64,000 bases of DNA from Alisma plantago-aquatica. Lineage: Eukaryota; Streptophyta; Magnoliopsida; Alismatales; Alismataceae. Every line of letters starts with the position of its first letter. Within the stretch, counting starts at the first letter, position 1. The stretch spans positions 1,330,286,804 through 1,330,350,803 of the forward strand of contig OY856410.1 in assembly GCA_963693085.1 (NCBI GenBank). The letters are read 5' to 3'. Below the pieces are notes generated by a model. The model had not been told where the DNA came from. It saw only the letters and a program-made list of their open reading frames with translations, and searched no databases. Of the stretch, positions 1 to 11,275 are shown piece by piece. The position numbers and the translations under genes are program-made.

Positions 1-680
1 CCACTGTCCCAAAGGCAAGGGCACTCAGAGGCGGACACCAGCACAGACCACCACTCCCCCACCCAAACTGCCAAGGCGCCACAAACCTGAGTAGAGAAAC
101 CATGCAGGTAAGGCGATCTTCGGCCCGGGCAGGGTGACTAGTCCCACCCAGGCCACACCATGGCCGTACCAAGGCCACAGTTTCGAACACCAAAACCTGC
201 CCCTGGAGGGAGGCCCAAAGGGCTGAGGTACCTGCAAAAGGAAGCAGGTATCACAGCGAACGACAGAGAACAAGTGGAAGCCCCTCGAAAGAGACCACTC
301 CATAAAAAACAAAGGAGGGCATCATGTCCAAACACGGATCAACCATTCCTACCCACCCAACCCCGGTGTGGTACAAAGCCATCAGGCTCAACAACTCGAC
401 GCACCTAAGCCGCCCAGCTAGGTAGGGTACAAATGCGTAGATGAACCGCACAACACTTAGGCCCCAACGTCAAAGGCCACCATGCACCTACGGGCAGGCG
501 AGACGAGAAAGGGGTGAGGTGGGAAAGGTCAACGATGCGCAGGGAAAAGCCCCCAAAACCCCAGCGAGGGACACACGGGCCTAGAGCAACAGGGAAACCA
601 CCCCCGGTCGTAAGGCTCGAGCTCAGACCAGGCACCCACACTGCAAAGGAAGCGGGGCCCTCCAGCCAGCCACCAGGGAG
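1..680. other. GC-rich stretch, no recognisable gene
   Basis: This stretch is clearly richer in G and C than the rest of the window. It has several overlapping open frames on both strands, none with a recognisable domain. The bias ends near 680, where the gag-like reading frame becomes readable. It may be the 5' part of the same decayed Athila-like element or a separate GC-rich insertion. I cannot tell which. Confidence 0.4.
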
Positions 681-1730
681 GTGGAGAACATATCTGTGAT
701 TAAGGAGGCAGAGCCCCCAGTGGTGGAAGTCCAGGATAAAAGCAAAATGATTTTTGATACGAAGGCTACAGCAAAAATATCGTATCCTCACAGTCATTAT
801 GGTCTACCAGGCGGATATGTCCCATTCACAAAAACTCACCAAGAGCCCATCACGGTCACGCTCGCACCTAGGCAAGAAGAGCAGGTGAAGGTCATGTATC
901 AGGGTTAAGTTACAGTCACTGAGGGAGAAGAGCCGCCTCAAGTTACACCTATTATAAATGATGTACCAAAGTCTGTGCCAGAGGGTGACATTAAAGCAAG
1001 TTTAGGGGAGGAGACCCCAAAAAGCACATATGAGCCACCTCACAAGCCTTTACATGAGGTAATGGTGTATTTTCCGGATAATCAGAGGTCGAAGAAAGAG
1101 CATCGACACTACATGAAGTTCTTGGAGATGTTCAGAAGACTCCATATCAATATTCCATTAGTGGAATTGATAGAGCAGATTCCCACATATGGGAGGTTTA
1201 TCAAGGATATCATCACCAAGAAGAGGCGGATCAAAGACACATATGTTTGACTGGTGAATGAGATGGTGAGCTCAATTATCAATGGGAGTTTTCCACAGAA
1301 GAGGAATGACCCAGGAGGCTGCTACATTCCATGTTCCATAGGCGGTCAACAATTTCCACAAGCATAGTGTGATTCAGGCACCAACATTAATCTTATGCCG
1401 ATGTCCACGTTTCTAAAGCTTGGGTTGAAGCAAATAACGAAATCTGCTATGACTATTGAGTTGGTGGATGAGTCTATTGTCAAGCCATACGGAGTGTGTG
1501 AGGATGTACTTGTCAAAGTAGACAGGTTTATCTTTCCGATGGATTTCATTGTTATGGATATGCCGCAACTCAAGGGTTGTGAAATGCTCTTAGGATGGTC
1601 GTTTCAGGCGACGACCGATTTTGTCACTGCTATTGGGAGATGTACTTTGACCTTGGGGATTGGCCAAGATCGAGTTGAGTTCAAACTACCGCATGATCCC
1701 CTGGGAACACTCTCCAACGCACCGAAGTGA
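681..1730 (+). pseudogene. Athila-like gypsy gag C-terminus and aspartic protease remnant
   Basis: A single reading frame runs through this interval with no frameshift but with three in-frame stops (TAA 906, TGA 1248, TAG 1365), so it cannot make a full protein. The first part is a hydrophilic gag C-terminal region (HYMKFLEMFRRLHINIP near 1110-1160, then a Lys/Arg-rich tail), typical of Athila-type gypsy elements. The second part is retropepsin-like: the catalytic D-S-G-T lies just after the TAG at 1365, followed by N-L-M-P and a hydrophobic GCEMLLGW segment. Reverse transcriptase, RNase H and integrase should follow but are missing. 681 is only where the frame becomes readable, not a proven start. 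The lineage rests on recalled family motifs, not a search. Confidence 0.75.
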
Positions 1731-1908
1731 TGAATCTTGATTTGTCTAGCCTAAGACGTTAAATAAGGGCACTTGTTGGGAGGCAACCCAACCATCGGTA
1801 GTCTCGTTTAGTTTCTTTTACATTAGTAATTTACTTTGATTTGACTTTGTTTTTAGTGTAAAAAAAAGATACCTTGATCGTTTGTTGAATGTGCAGGACT
1901 AAAGCAGA
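1731..1908 (+). other. pol deletion scar with Athila-type post-pol motif
   Basis: Straight after the protease frame stops comes a GTTAAATAAGGGCACTTG segment and then GGGAGGCAACCCAACC (about 1760-1795). In intact Athila and related plant gypsy elements this motif sits just downstream of the pol stop codon. Here it follows the protease directly, so roughly 3 kb of RT, RNase H and integrase appear to be cleanly deleted. That makes the element non-autonomous. Confidence 0.6.
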
Positions 1909-2462
1909 GTCGATACCATCGACCTTTGTGTCGATGGTATCGAGACGGGTACAGGTTGGCGACTGCAAAAATTTCCCTACATCGATACTATCGACGGCCT
2001 CATCGATAGTATCAACATACCATCAGGTTGCTCTCCAGAATGAGGTCGATAGTATCGACATGGACGTCGATACTCGCGAGATCTCTGGAGATTTTCAGAC
2101 AAAAATTGTCTCAGTGAAGTCGATACCTTCGACAAGCCTGTCGATGGTATCGACCTGGCTACAGGCAGAAGGCGGCCTTCGGGCCTCACGAGGGTGTTGC
2201 CCTAAGAATAAGTCGATACTATAGACTCGCGTCGATAGTATCGACGTGACATGTCACCGATCCGCGAGAGGAAATCAACGGCGATCGCTGCACTAAGAGA
2301 GTCAATCTGTGAGATGGGTCGATACCATGGACACCCATCGATGGTATCGACGTGTCATCGATCTGGTCCCACAAATCAGGCTATCGAGAACCGTCGATAC
2401 TAGCAGAAGACGGATTGTGCTATAGGAGTCGATACCATCGACTCGCGTCGATGGTATCGACG
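1909..2462 (+). repeat. array of GTCGATACCATCGAC inverted-repeat hairpins (internal)
   Basis: About seven or eight units are spread over 550 bp. A typical unit is a 15-base arm GTCGATACCATCGAC, a spacer of about 5-7 bases, and the complementary arm GTCGATGGTATCGAC. Units begin near 1909, 1980, 2043, 2119, 2212, 2319 and 2428, with a lone half near 2391. Arms vary at a few positions while spacers differ freely, so the paired structure seems to be the conserved part. The array ends 25 bp before a TATA box and precedes the accessory ORF. The same motif recurs in the LTR at 6071-6410. Confidence 0.85.
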
Positions 2463-2487
2463 GTCACACAGCTGCGCCGACCACGAT

Positions 2488-2498
2488 TATAAAAGGGG
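2488..2498 (+). promoter_or_regulatory. TATA box, TATAAAAGGGG
   Basis: A strong TATA-box match lies 25 bp after the hairpin array and about 200 bp before the first ATG of the accessory ORF frame. This suggests an internal promoter for that ORF. The same box (TATAAAAAGGGG) occupies the equivalent place in copia-2 at 33435-33446 on the minus strand. Confidence 0.55.
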
Positions 2499-2686
2499 TG
2501 GATTGTCGTCATATGACATCACACCTTCAGAGCTTTCTTCCTCCACTTGTGTTGAGTGTCTTGTTGAGGAATCAGAGCCCAGATACGAGCATCCAAGGAG
2601 CGTGTTCTTCCACGAGCCTTCACTAAGCGGAGATTGTCTTCTTCGACCTCCCCCAAGCTCCGTCTTCTACCCCTTCTTCTTCGACA

Positions 2687-4273
2687 ATGGTGCATACTGC
2701 CGGCTCATCTTTTTCACGCGCGACACCAATGGAGATTCCAGTGTTCATTACTCCACCGACGGCGTCTATTCTGTGACCGCGGATTGTTCATCCTTCCGCG
2801 GAGGTCAAGAAGGTTTACGAAGAACTGATGAAGAGAAAGATAGAGTCGACCCGTTACATCGACTGGGACATGATCCACAATCTTGGGTTCGAGGCCAATC
2901 TTGCCTATGTTCTCAAGGGACAGGCAAGGCATACGGGCAGGAGGCCCGATGAGATAGAATTCCACGTCGATGGCTAGCCATTCTTCGGTGAATGGACCAC
3001 ATACAAAGAGCTAGTGGCAAAGTTCATGGCATCACTGGATATATGCGTCGTACCAAATGACATCATCGCCACTGATCGGGAATGGATCAAAGGTCGCGTT
3101 TCTTTCCAGCTGTACAAAAATGATTACACTCTCACCCTGCGGTAGTTCAATTCCATCTACAACTAGAATCATGGGCGAGATTAGTATCGGCGGCCAGAAA
3201 ACATGACAGATTATGATGCTATCTTCACCTAGCTAGTGACTGCACCGCCCGGCAAACCTGTGAGCTACCACAATGCGGTGGTGGTAGATTTTGAGCATCC
3301 GCTCATGCGGATTCTTCACCGCATGCTCTACACCACCTTGTTCGCTCGTGGTGATATGTCTCTCAGCAAGTTTCAGGAGACAGACTTGTTTTTCTTACAC
3401 AAGTTGCTGAAGTGAGAAGAATGTAATTGGGGCACATTTTTCTTGACGCACGTGTTGGCTGTAAAGAGGAGTACGAGGAAGTCTCCAATCCACTTTGGAG
3501 GGCTCATCACACCGCTGGCCTCCTATCTTGGGTTAAATTTCTCCCAGCTTATTCCCCTCTCTAACCAGAGAAAAGTCAACCTGCAACATCTACATCGCTC
3601 CAGCCTCATCTTGCTTCGGGATGGACTGGCATATGCACATTGCCATGTTAATCACGTTTATCAAGAGTGTTCACTTCCAGACCCTGTCTTCCACATCAAG
3701 GGCACTCAGCATTTTCGATGGCCTGTCATCGCCATCGAGAGCTCGGATGAAGACAGCAGCAACGATGACAACGACAATGACGACGACGAGAATGAAGAGG
3801 AAGAGGAGGCTTTCACTCCTATTCGGGCATGAGTGGCACCTAGGAAGCATCCCCGCATGCATCTGGATGCATCTTCTTCTTCACAGCCTCTGCCACCATA
3901 GCCCTCACAGCAAAGCGAGGATGTCTACTCCATGCAGGGGATGTATATGATGATGCAAGAGATCCAGCACACCCAGCTACATCGCATAGCTTCATATGCC
4001 AGTATTCAAGATACGACGAACCGGCTGCTAGATAACCAGAGGGCTATTTTTCAAAATGAGCGCCTCCTCCTCGACAACCAACAGCACATCCACGACATGT
4101 TGCATAGGATGGAGATGCAGCAGTAGCCCTTCTACCATCATTACTGGAGCCAGAATTACTTTGGGGGGTATCCACAACCTCCACCTATACCTCAGTATGA
4201 TCCGAGCTTTTAGGGGCAGTACCCATCTTGGGACCTCTCATCCCCACAATACCCGCCTCCTCCAGAAGAATGA
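2687..4273 (+). pseudogene. accessory ORF of Athila-like element, decayed by premature stops
   Basis: From the ATG at 2687 to the TGA at 4271 one frame stays in register for 529 codons with no indel. It is interrupted by 11 stops: TGA at 2774, 3413 and 3830; TAG at 2975, 3143, 3164, 3182, 3230, 3899, 4124 and 4211. Between the stops it reads as a Ser/Thr-rich start, a helical domain of about 300 residues, an Asp/Glu run near 3755-3810, a Gln/Leu-rich predicted coiled coil (3935-4120) and a Tyr/Pro/Gln-rich tail. This resembles the uncharacterised accessory proteins of plant retroelements (PF20167 'putative plant transposon protein' or ATHILA ORF-1 type). The Pfam assignment is from memory and unverified. 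The domain order matches the intact ORF at 31922-33301. Function unknown. Confidence 0.65.
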
Positions 4274-5837
4274 TCGGTATCTCTGTTCCACCTTTTAAGC
4301 TTGTTTTTGACTATGAGGCCATAGTCAGATTCAAGCTTAGGGGGGGAGTTGGAACAACTCTATCCTTTAGTTTTTAGTTTTTATTGCTTTTCTTTTATCT
4401 TTTAGTTCTTGAAATTTTTAGTTTGTTTGTAGGATCCACACTCTATCTAGTGTAATTGTGGATGTCTTAAGTCATGTGTCATCTCGTTGCTTGTACATGG
4501 GAATCAGGGGCAGATTAAAAAAAATTAATGTTTTGCAAGCTTTTGATGTTCAACTTTGAGCACATAACTTAAGGAAATAATTGGGTTTGTCAACTCTAAA
4601 ATAGAAAATCACAACTGTACATTCTCAAGATTCATGAAAAGTGCAAGGAACTGGTTGTTTGAGCCTAAACTGATCAAATGATAATGAGACTCTAATTTGA
4701 AGTAAGAGAGAGAAACCTCTTAATTACTACACATGTCAGTAAGGAGGGACACATAATAATTTCTAAAAGTTCAGTCAGTTAGTCTTGTGATCTATCCACC
4801 CCATTATTTTCATACTCCACCTTAAGAACTGGAAGGACATTATGGTTTTAATCTCTTTGATTGCATCTCATGTATATAGAACTTGCATTGCAACTATTTT
4901 CACATTTTTTTACATTAAAAAAATAGATTAGTTATACATGCACAGTATCCTTAGGTGCATGTCATTTAGTTGCATGAGTATCATTTTGTAGCTACATTCA
5001 CATTTTTATGCATATACGGTACATCATGTATCTTATTTCTTCTGAAACATTAAAAAGTGATAAACGTGTTCCATACCTTCTGAATGCTTCAAGTATATAG
5101 TTCTGCAACAAGAAGTGAGCCCGACAAATAATTCATTGTCATTTATGGATATAGCACCCTTAAAAAAAATTTGAAAAAAAAGAAAAAAAAAGGAGAATTG
5201 AGAAGTAATAAAAAAGAAGAGGGAGAAAGGAACATGTTCTCACTGCATATTAAGAAGGATAAGTACATGATGTAGTTTTCTTAGATATTCCATCTCACTT
5301 TGAGATGGAATGATAGTGCATGCATCATTCCACCCAAATGTAGGCATTAGGGAATTTACACTTGCATATGCATCATTTAGGTCATTTTTGCTTTGTGCAT
5401 GATAAAACCGTATAATGCTTCCATTTCTTCCATGAGCCACCCATTCCATCCACCTGTTGCTTGAATTGGTAGGCCACCGTGTTTTTCTCCTCATTTGTGA
5501 ATATCAGGAGAACTGCTTCCATGTAGATGGTAGTTAGGGTGAGCAATGTAGAATAGGAGATCACCAGATGCACCGAAGTCTGGACTAGAGAATTTTATTA
5601 TGTTAACTGCCTTAAGTGATAGTGTTCATTATTTTTGAGGTAGATATCTTTTATGGATGATTATTGTCGCCTTTAGGGTAATTATCATTCTGTGGTTAGT
5701 AAGGACCGGTATGTGAATATCTAGTCGGAATCATATAGTGATGTTTGTTGTGATGATCTGTTCTTTAGTTGACCCTCGCAATTCTATTCTAAAGTTTTGT
5801 TGCTCGAGGGCGAGCAATGTTCAAGCTTAGGGGAGTT
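4274..5837 (+). other. AT-rich 3' untranslated region with two polypurine tracts
   Basis: There is no coding signal. Two near-identical purine tracts sit in the same context: TTCAAGCTTAGGGGGG at 4330 and TTCAAGCTTAGGGGAG at 5820. The second touches the LTR start and is the likely plus-strand primer. The first is an internal copy. An A-rich run lies near 5160-5190. Confidence 0.6.
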
Positions 5838-7453
5838 TGATGCGATGATTTTGAGCCGCATTTATAGACTTGTTTTACTTGTGTTTTATGCATTTATTGG
5901 TCATTTTGGTGGTTAATATTGCATAATTCATTTACTTTGGTCTATGAGCCTTCTAAACATCAATTCTCCCTTATTTTAGTGTTTTGAGCATAAATGATTA
6001 CAATAACATGTTTTATTTCGGCTTATGTGGTTTTGTGTTGCAATTTTGGGAAAAACACATATCTATAGCTGTCGATACCATCGACAGCTGTCGATACTAT
6101 CGACACAACCATAGGTTGCCAGCCGCAAGGAGCAGCACAGAGTCGATACCATCGACAGGGAAGTCGATGGTAATGACTTACCATCAGGTTGCTGGCGAGA
6201 AGACAGTCAGTACTATCGACCATAAAGTCGATACTATCGACCCCAGAAGATTCAGCGACGGAATAGGACAAAAACCGAAGCCTTAGGGTGTCGATACCAT
6301 CGACCCGCATCGATGGTATCGAGTCAGCATTAGGCACAACAAAGAAAGAAAAGAAGACTTGCCGATATCGCGCAGGGTCGATACTATCGACTCGTGTCGA
6401 TGGTATCGACACCGTCAGATGCAAGTTTGTTTCATATTGATCTAAATCCGATGGTTATGATATTTTTGCAACATAACTCAGTGATTATACCTAATGATGG
6501 TGGCCAAGAGCAACCCATCACGTCATTAGCCACTGCACACGTCCCGAGAAGGTGTGGAGAGAAGAACGGAGCCCAGAAGCACGCCCCAGCCATTCTGGAA
6601 GCCGAAGAAGACGTTTTGCACCGCCGAAAGGCTGTAGATCGTGCATTCCACGTCGAGGAATGCTTGGATCTTCTCCTTTCAGGGGTTTCTTTACTTATTC
6701 ACATTTTTCTCCATGTTTCCCCTTTTCTCTACCATGTTGTGCTCTGAGATGAACATGCGGGGCTAATCCCCTTTGTCTTTAGGACCAGGAGTAGCCCAGG
6801 GAAGCATTGTATGACATTTTTATCATAGTAATTCATCATTTATCTTTTAAATCTGTGGTATGTTTTTGTTTTCTCAATTATATTGTTATGCTTGATCACC
6901 ATAATGATAATCTAATGCCCTTAATTGCTTTGAAAGAAGAATTAACGGTTGAAAAGAGATGAAATTCACATTAATTAACAAATCCCTTGATCAAGGCGAT
7001 GTACGGTTAATGGTGGAAACCCAGAGGTCATTTTTAATGCATCTAGTTTAGGGTATAGGTTACTACGACGGTGGAACCGACCTAGACATAGGTAGTGAAT
7101 TGTACCACGAAAATGGGAAATTTTGAGTACAGGCCACTACCCGGATCGAAAGATGAACCTGAATTATTATATGGAAATTCATACAATGAAAACCCGCGAT
7201 GAAATCACAATCCTAAAGATTCCCATCTGAATCAATTAAATTAAACACTTAATCGATTGCTTTCTTTATTTTGTTTTCTTTTATTTTTACAACAACCCTC
7301 AAACACTTTTAATCGGTTTAGCTGATCGCAACCAGTTAGTAGTAGTCTACCGATAATTCAGTGTCCCTGAGTTTGACTTGGGCCTCACAAGGGCCTATAC
7401 TACATTGATGCATACACTTACGTTCTACGCACGGTAAAAGCGTGTCAGTGACA
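5838..7453 (+). repeat. LTR of the Athila-like element (1616 bp)
   Basis: It begins TGATGCGATG directly after the polypurine tract and ends GTGACA two bases before a primer-binding site. It holds a hairpin array at 6071-6410. Its 3' portion has the layout usual for Athila-type LTRs, including a CACTGAG/TTTGACTTGGG region near 7360-7400. Being bounded by a polypurine tract on the left and a primer site on the right, it looks like an LTR shared by two tandem copies or a recombination product. Confidence 0.65.
6071..6410 (+). repeat. hairpin array in the Athila-like LTR
   Basis: Five paired units of the GTCGATACCATCGAC family begin near 6071, 6142, 6205, 6290 and 6377. Those at 6142, 6290 and 6377 are inverted pairs. 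Those at 6071 and 6205 read as near-direct pairs, so the orientation is not fixed. This is the LTR counterpart of the array at 1909-2462. I see no convincing TATA box just downstream. Confidence 0.8.
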
Positions 7454-7455
7454 AA

Positions 7456-7467
7456 TGGTATCAGAGC
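7456..7467 (+). promoter_or_regulatory. primer-binding site (initiator tRNA-Met)
   Basis: TGGTATCAGAGC is the standard plant LTR-retrotransposon primer site complementary to the 3' end of initiator tRNA-Met. It lies two bases after the LTR ending at 7453. Confidence 0.75.
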
Positions 7468-7927
7468 GAAACACACATGCCTATATATATGTTTGAGGCA
7501 TAAAACCTCCTAAGAACCCATGAAGGACTAAATACTCTATTGTACTCAACAACCTCCCTCACCTTTGCTTTTATAATTTGAGGCACATCATGCTTAATTG
7601 ATGTGTTATATTCAATCAAATATCACTTTATTTTTATACATTACTCTAATTTGAGTTTTGAATTAAGTGTCATGGTTTTTTGTTACCATCCACTTGCAAT
7701 AAAAGTTGGACCACTTCAAAAAAGTCTCATTGCTAAGAAATGTATGTCATATTGTAGAGGATTCAATCGTGAATCAAACGGTGCAAAAAATCAACTCAAT
7801 CAGACATTCATAGCTCAAGATACGACTAGTTGAATATTGCCTTTTTTCTTTGTTTAATCTTGATTTAATAGTTCATTTTGCCCAACTGGGCCTCTATTGG
7901 TGGACGTGGCCCAATTAAGAGGGTGTC
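7468..7927 (+). other. leader-like sequence after the primer site
   Basis: AT-rich sequence with no domain-bearing ORF. It is probably the start of the internal region of the tandem or truncated Athila-like copy, cut off where the next LTR-like sequence begins near 7928. Confidence 0.35.
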
Positions 7928-8235
7928 TGTAAGGACCCTGACCTCCATTTTGGGCTTATCATGTTTGCTTTGCCTAACCCTGGTGTTTAGTTGCTTGCTA
8001 ATCGCCTCAAGTGGCAATTAGGGTTTGTTTGTACTTTGTTGAGAGTTGGAGGTGCTACTTACAAATAACCCAAGTCTGGCTTGTAAGGACCCTAACCTCC
8101 ATTTTGGGCTTATCCTATTTGCTTTTCCTAACCCTGGTGTTTAGTTGCTTGCTAGTCACCTCAAGTGGTGATTAGGGTTTGTTTGTGCTTTGTTGAGAGT
8201 TGGAGGTGCTACTTGAAAATAACCCAAGTCTAGGG
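7928..8235 (+). repeat. 154-bp tandem duplication
   Basis: Two adjacent copies (7928-8081 and 8082-8235) both start TGTAAGGACCCT and both run to ACCCAAGTCT, differing at about a dozen positions. They form the left edge of the LTR-like sequence described next. Confidence 0.85.
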
Positions 8236-11076
8236 TTGATGAGCAAGTTTGTCACCTTGAGAGGTGTTTCTCTCTCTCCTTTCTTCCTCTAGAGTTGAGA
8301 GAAAGGGTTGGGCTCATTTGTTGAGTTTCCTTGGGCCTTGTTGGGCCATGTTTTGCCTTGTTTTGGGCCTTGCCTTGCCTTGATGGACATTGTATCAGGA
8401 AAGGGTGTGTTTGGGAGCCTTGTGTCGGCCATGGTTGTGTCGGACATGAGGTTGTGTCAGGTAAGAGAGTGTATCACCCATGGGGTGTTTCGGCCTTTGA
8501 CCATCCTTGACCTTTGGCTTCGTTTGTGTCACCACCCTTGTGGACACTTGGTGCATGATGCTTGCATGTGGCAATTGCCTTGGACATGCGTATGGGGTGA
8601 GATAAGGAGGTGGCATTTCCCATGGACAAGTGTCCCTAGGTGGGAGACACCTTTCCTTGTTTTCTACTTCACCCTCTTCTATTTATGCCTCTCCTTTCTC
8701 TTGCTTAGGATCCCTTTAGTTGGTGTTGCTTCCTTTCCTTCCTTGGTGGGCGACGCATCTCCTTTGCAAGTTGGTGGTCGATCCTCCTCCTTCTCCTTGG
8801 AGTCTTCTTCTTCCTTTAGTGGTGTCCGATCCCTAGGGTGCCTTGTTCTTCTCCTTGTGGTGAGCATCTTCCCTCTTTCCTTAGCACCTTCTTCTTCTTC
8901 TCTTCTTGCTTTCTCTTCGGCCATGGTGGTTACAAGTTTTGTTTCTCTTCTTGAGGTGGCCGAAGGTGGTGCTTGAGCTTGGGAGCTTGGTTCTAGGAGC
9001 TTGGAGCTTGCTTAAGGTGGGTTACATAACTCCTAACCCTATCTATACTACTTCCTTTTCTTGTTGCATGTTATGTTTCACCTTGATCGGCCATGTATCT
9101 TGTTGGATATGCTTCTTGTTAGATATTTTTCTTGCTCTAGTTGGTATCTTTGATCTTGTGGATATATGTTCATGTTATAGATGTGTTCTTAACCTTGGTG
9201 GCTGAACCATATGTATAGATTTTCTTGGGAAAACTCCTTTCTCTCCATTTGGTCTTGAGAAGTGAGTTCGGCTCTAGTGGTATAGGCAACACTCCTCTCA
9301 CTTGGTTGTTGAGAAGTGAGTCTATACTCTAGTTGCTTGGGCAACACTCTTCTCTCACCATCGATTTGAGAGGTGAGCCTTGGTTGGATGTTGACCTAGT
9401 AGAGGTTGGATTCTTGGCTGATATGGAAATGATCTATCATGTTGCCCGAGATATGTGATGGAGGTTGTGCAAAACCCCTCTCTCTTAATTGTTGGGAGGT
9501 GAGCCAACTCTCTTGATCTATTGGGGTTATGATGATGGTGATCTTGAGGTTACTGATGACCAAGCCGAGATGAACCATTATTCCTTGCATGATACACCTT
9601 TGTGGTGATGTTGCCGACACCCCTCACCTTGGGTTTAGCTTTGGCCGTTATGGTCATGTTGAGTTTTGTTGGCTTTGTTCCTGATATGACCATCTTGATC
9701 TTGTTGGTGACCTTGGGCATATGCCTTGACCGAGATGGCCCTTTCTCCTAGTAGGTGTTATCCTCTTGGATGATATGGTGCTTAGTTGTTATCTCTGTAG
9801 GTGCTTTTGTTTTGTGCCTTAGGTGTCACAGGTTGGTAAGGTTGTTGCCCGATACAGTGTTGAGTGGTGAAACCCTAGTGCTTACCTTAGTGGTGGTCGA
9901 TATGGTGTGCTTGATCTTGTTGGATGATAGGCTTCCTTGTGGTGCCCTTGTATCATTTGGTGATGTGTACATGGTGGGTGTTATAACGTTGGCTTGGGCA
10001 CCATGATCTTGGTCGTTGTAGTGGTGAGATGGTTTCCCAATACAACCCTAACCCTAGCTAGACCATAGGGTCTTAGCCGATAACTAGCTACCCGATGCAA
10101 ACATAGCTCAACTGCACGATACACATCCTGACCCCAAGTGCACGATGCTTACATGTTACCTTGGTTGCATGACATCCCATAGGCCTTGTTGAACGATACA
10201 CTCTTGTGTTTGAGTTGGCTGACAGATGTGACTAAGTGCCTTGGCCGACATGCCTTTAGTGAGGGTTGTTACCCTGCCTGATACCACCTGTGGTAAGGGG
10301 CACGCTACCCGTCACACTTTTAGTGATGGTAGCTGGTACCTTTAGTGAGGGTTATGCTTAAACTGGAAACCCTAGCTAGTGATGTGTTGTCTTGTAATTG
10401 CACCTATGTTGTTGATATTATATGGATGATGGGTTGTGAACCAGTGCTATGCTTGATGCTTAAAGATAATGCTAGATCAGATAACAAGATACTTGTTTAT
10501 GTTTATAAGATAAATGGCATAAGTGGATTCTTATGATTCGATAACCATAATGTAATTGATATAGTTGTATGCCTAATATGAGTATAATCATGACATGCAC
10601 ATCTGCAACCCTAATGACATAATAATCAGTAAGATCTATGTCTGGTGATTTTGAGTTATATCTCTTGATGTGCATACTAACTATGCATGTGTATCAGGTG
10701 AATTCATAGCCAGGTAAGAGCTATGAGGTATATGTTGTTGGCTAAATGGACATCTGTAAATCCCTTTGTTTTGATAATGACAAACATTTCATTCTTGTTG
10801 ATCTAACGAGCTACTTGAGTGTTGCAGGAATAAAGTGGATGACAAAGCACTAGGGAATCTATATGCTTGGATAATTGTAAACGTCATGAAATGTAATCAC
10901 TTGTAAACTTGTACAAATATATAATGTACAAGTACTTAGACTTCATGTAAATCAAGCGTTAGATCTTCCCTAGCTAAACACCACATTTAGATAGGTCATC
11001 CCCTTCAATAGTGTCACATATGCACACTCATACACACACTTAATGTCTTCATTTGAAACATTGAAATAGGGTCCAT

Positions 11077-11275
11077 CTCGGTCGACAAAATCCTCGACCG
11101 AGACACTCTCGGTCGACAGCCTTCTCGACCGAGAAACACCCAAGTAGCCGTTAGACACAGATGACAAGGTAGTTGGCAGTTGGAGATAAACGTTGCATAC
11201 ACTTGATCCAGAGAGCCTGTCGGTCGACAATCTCTCGACCGAGTAGGAGTCTCGGTCGACCATTTCTCGACCAAG
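11077..11275 (+). repeat. four CTCGGTCGAC/GTCGACCGAG hairpins in copia-1 LTR
   Basis: Four units lie in two pairs (11077-11134 and 11216-11275). Each has a left arm like CTCGGTCGAC, a 4-6 base spacer and a right arm CTCGACCGAG. Arms are strongly conserved and spacers are all different. The array sits about 140-335 bp upstream of the LTR TATA box. Confidence 0.9.

Noticed and set aside
1909..2462. CRISPR-like array
   Set aside because: Units are inverted pairs with irregular spacing, not regular direct repeats with spacers, and the setting is a plant retrotransposon.
8308..8976. 222-codon open frame with many hydrophobic residues
   Set aside because: No domain, biased composition, and it lies inside LTR-like sequence; the hydrophobic runs come from T/C-rich DNA.
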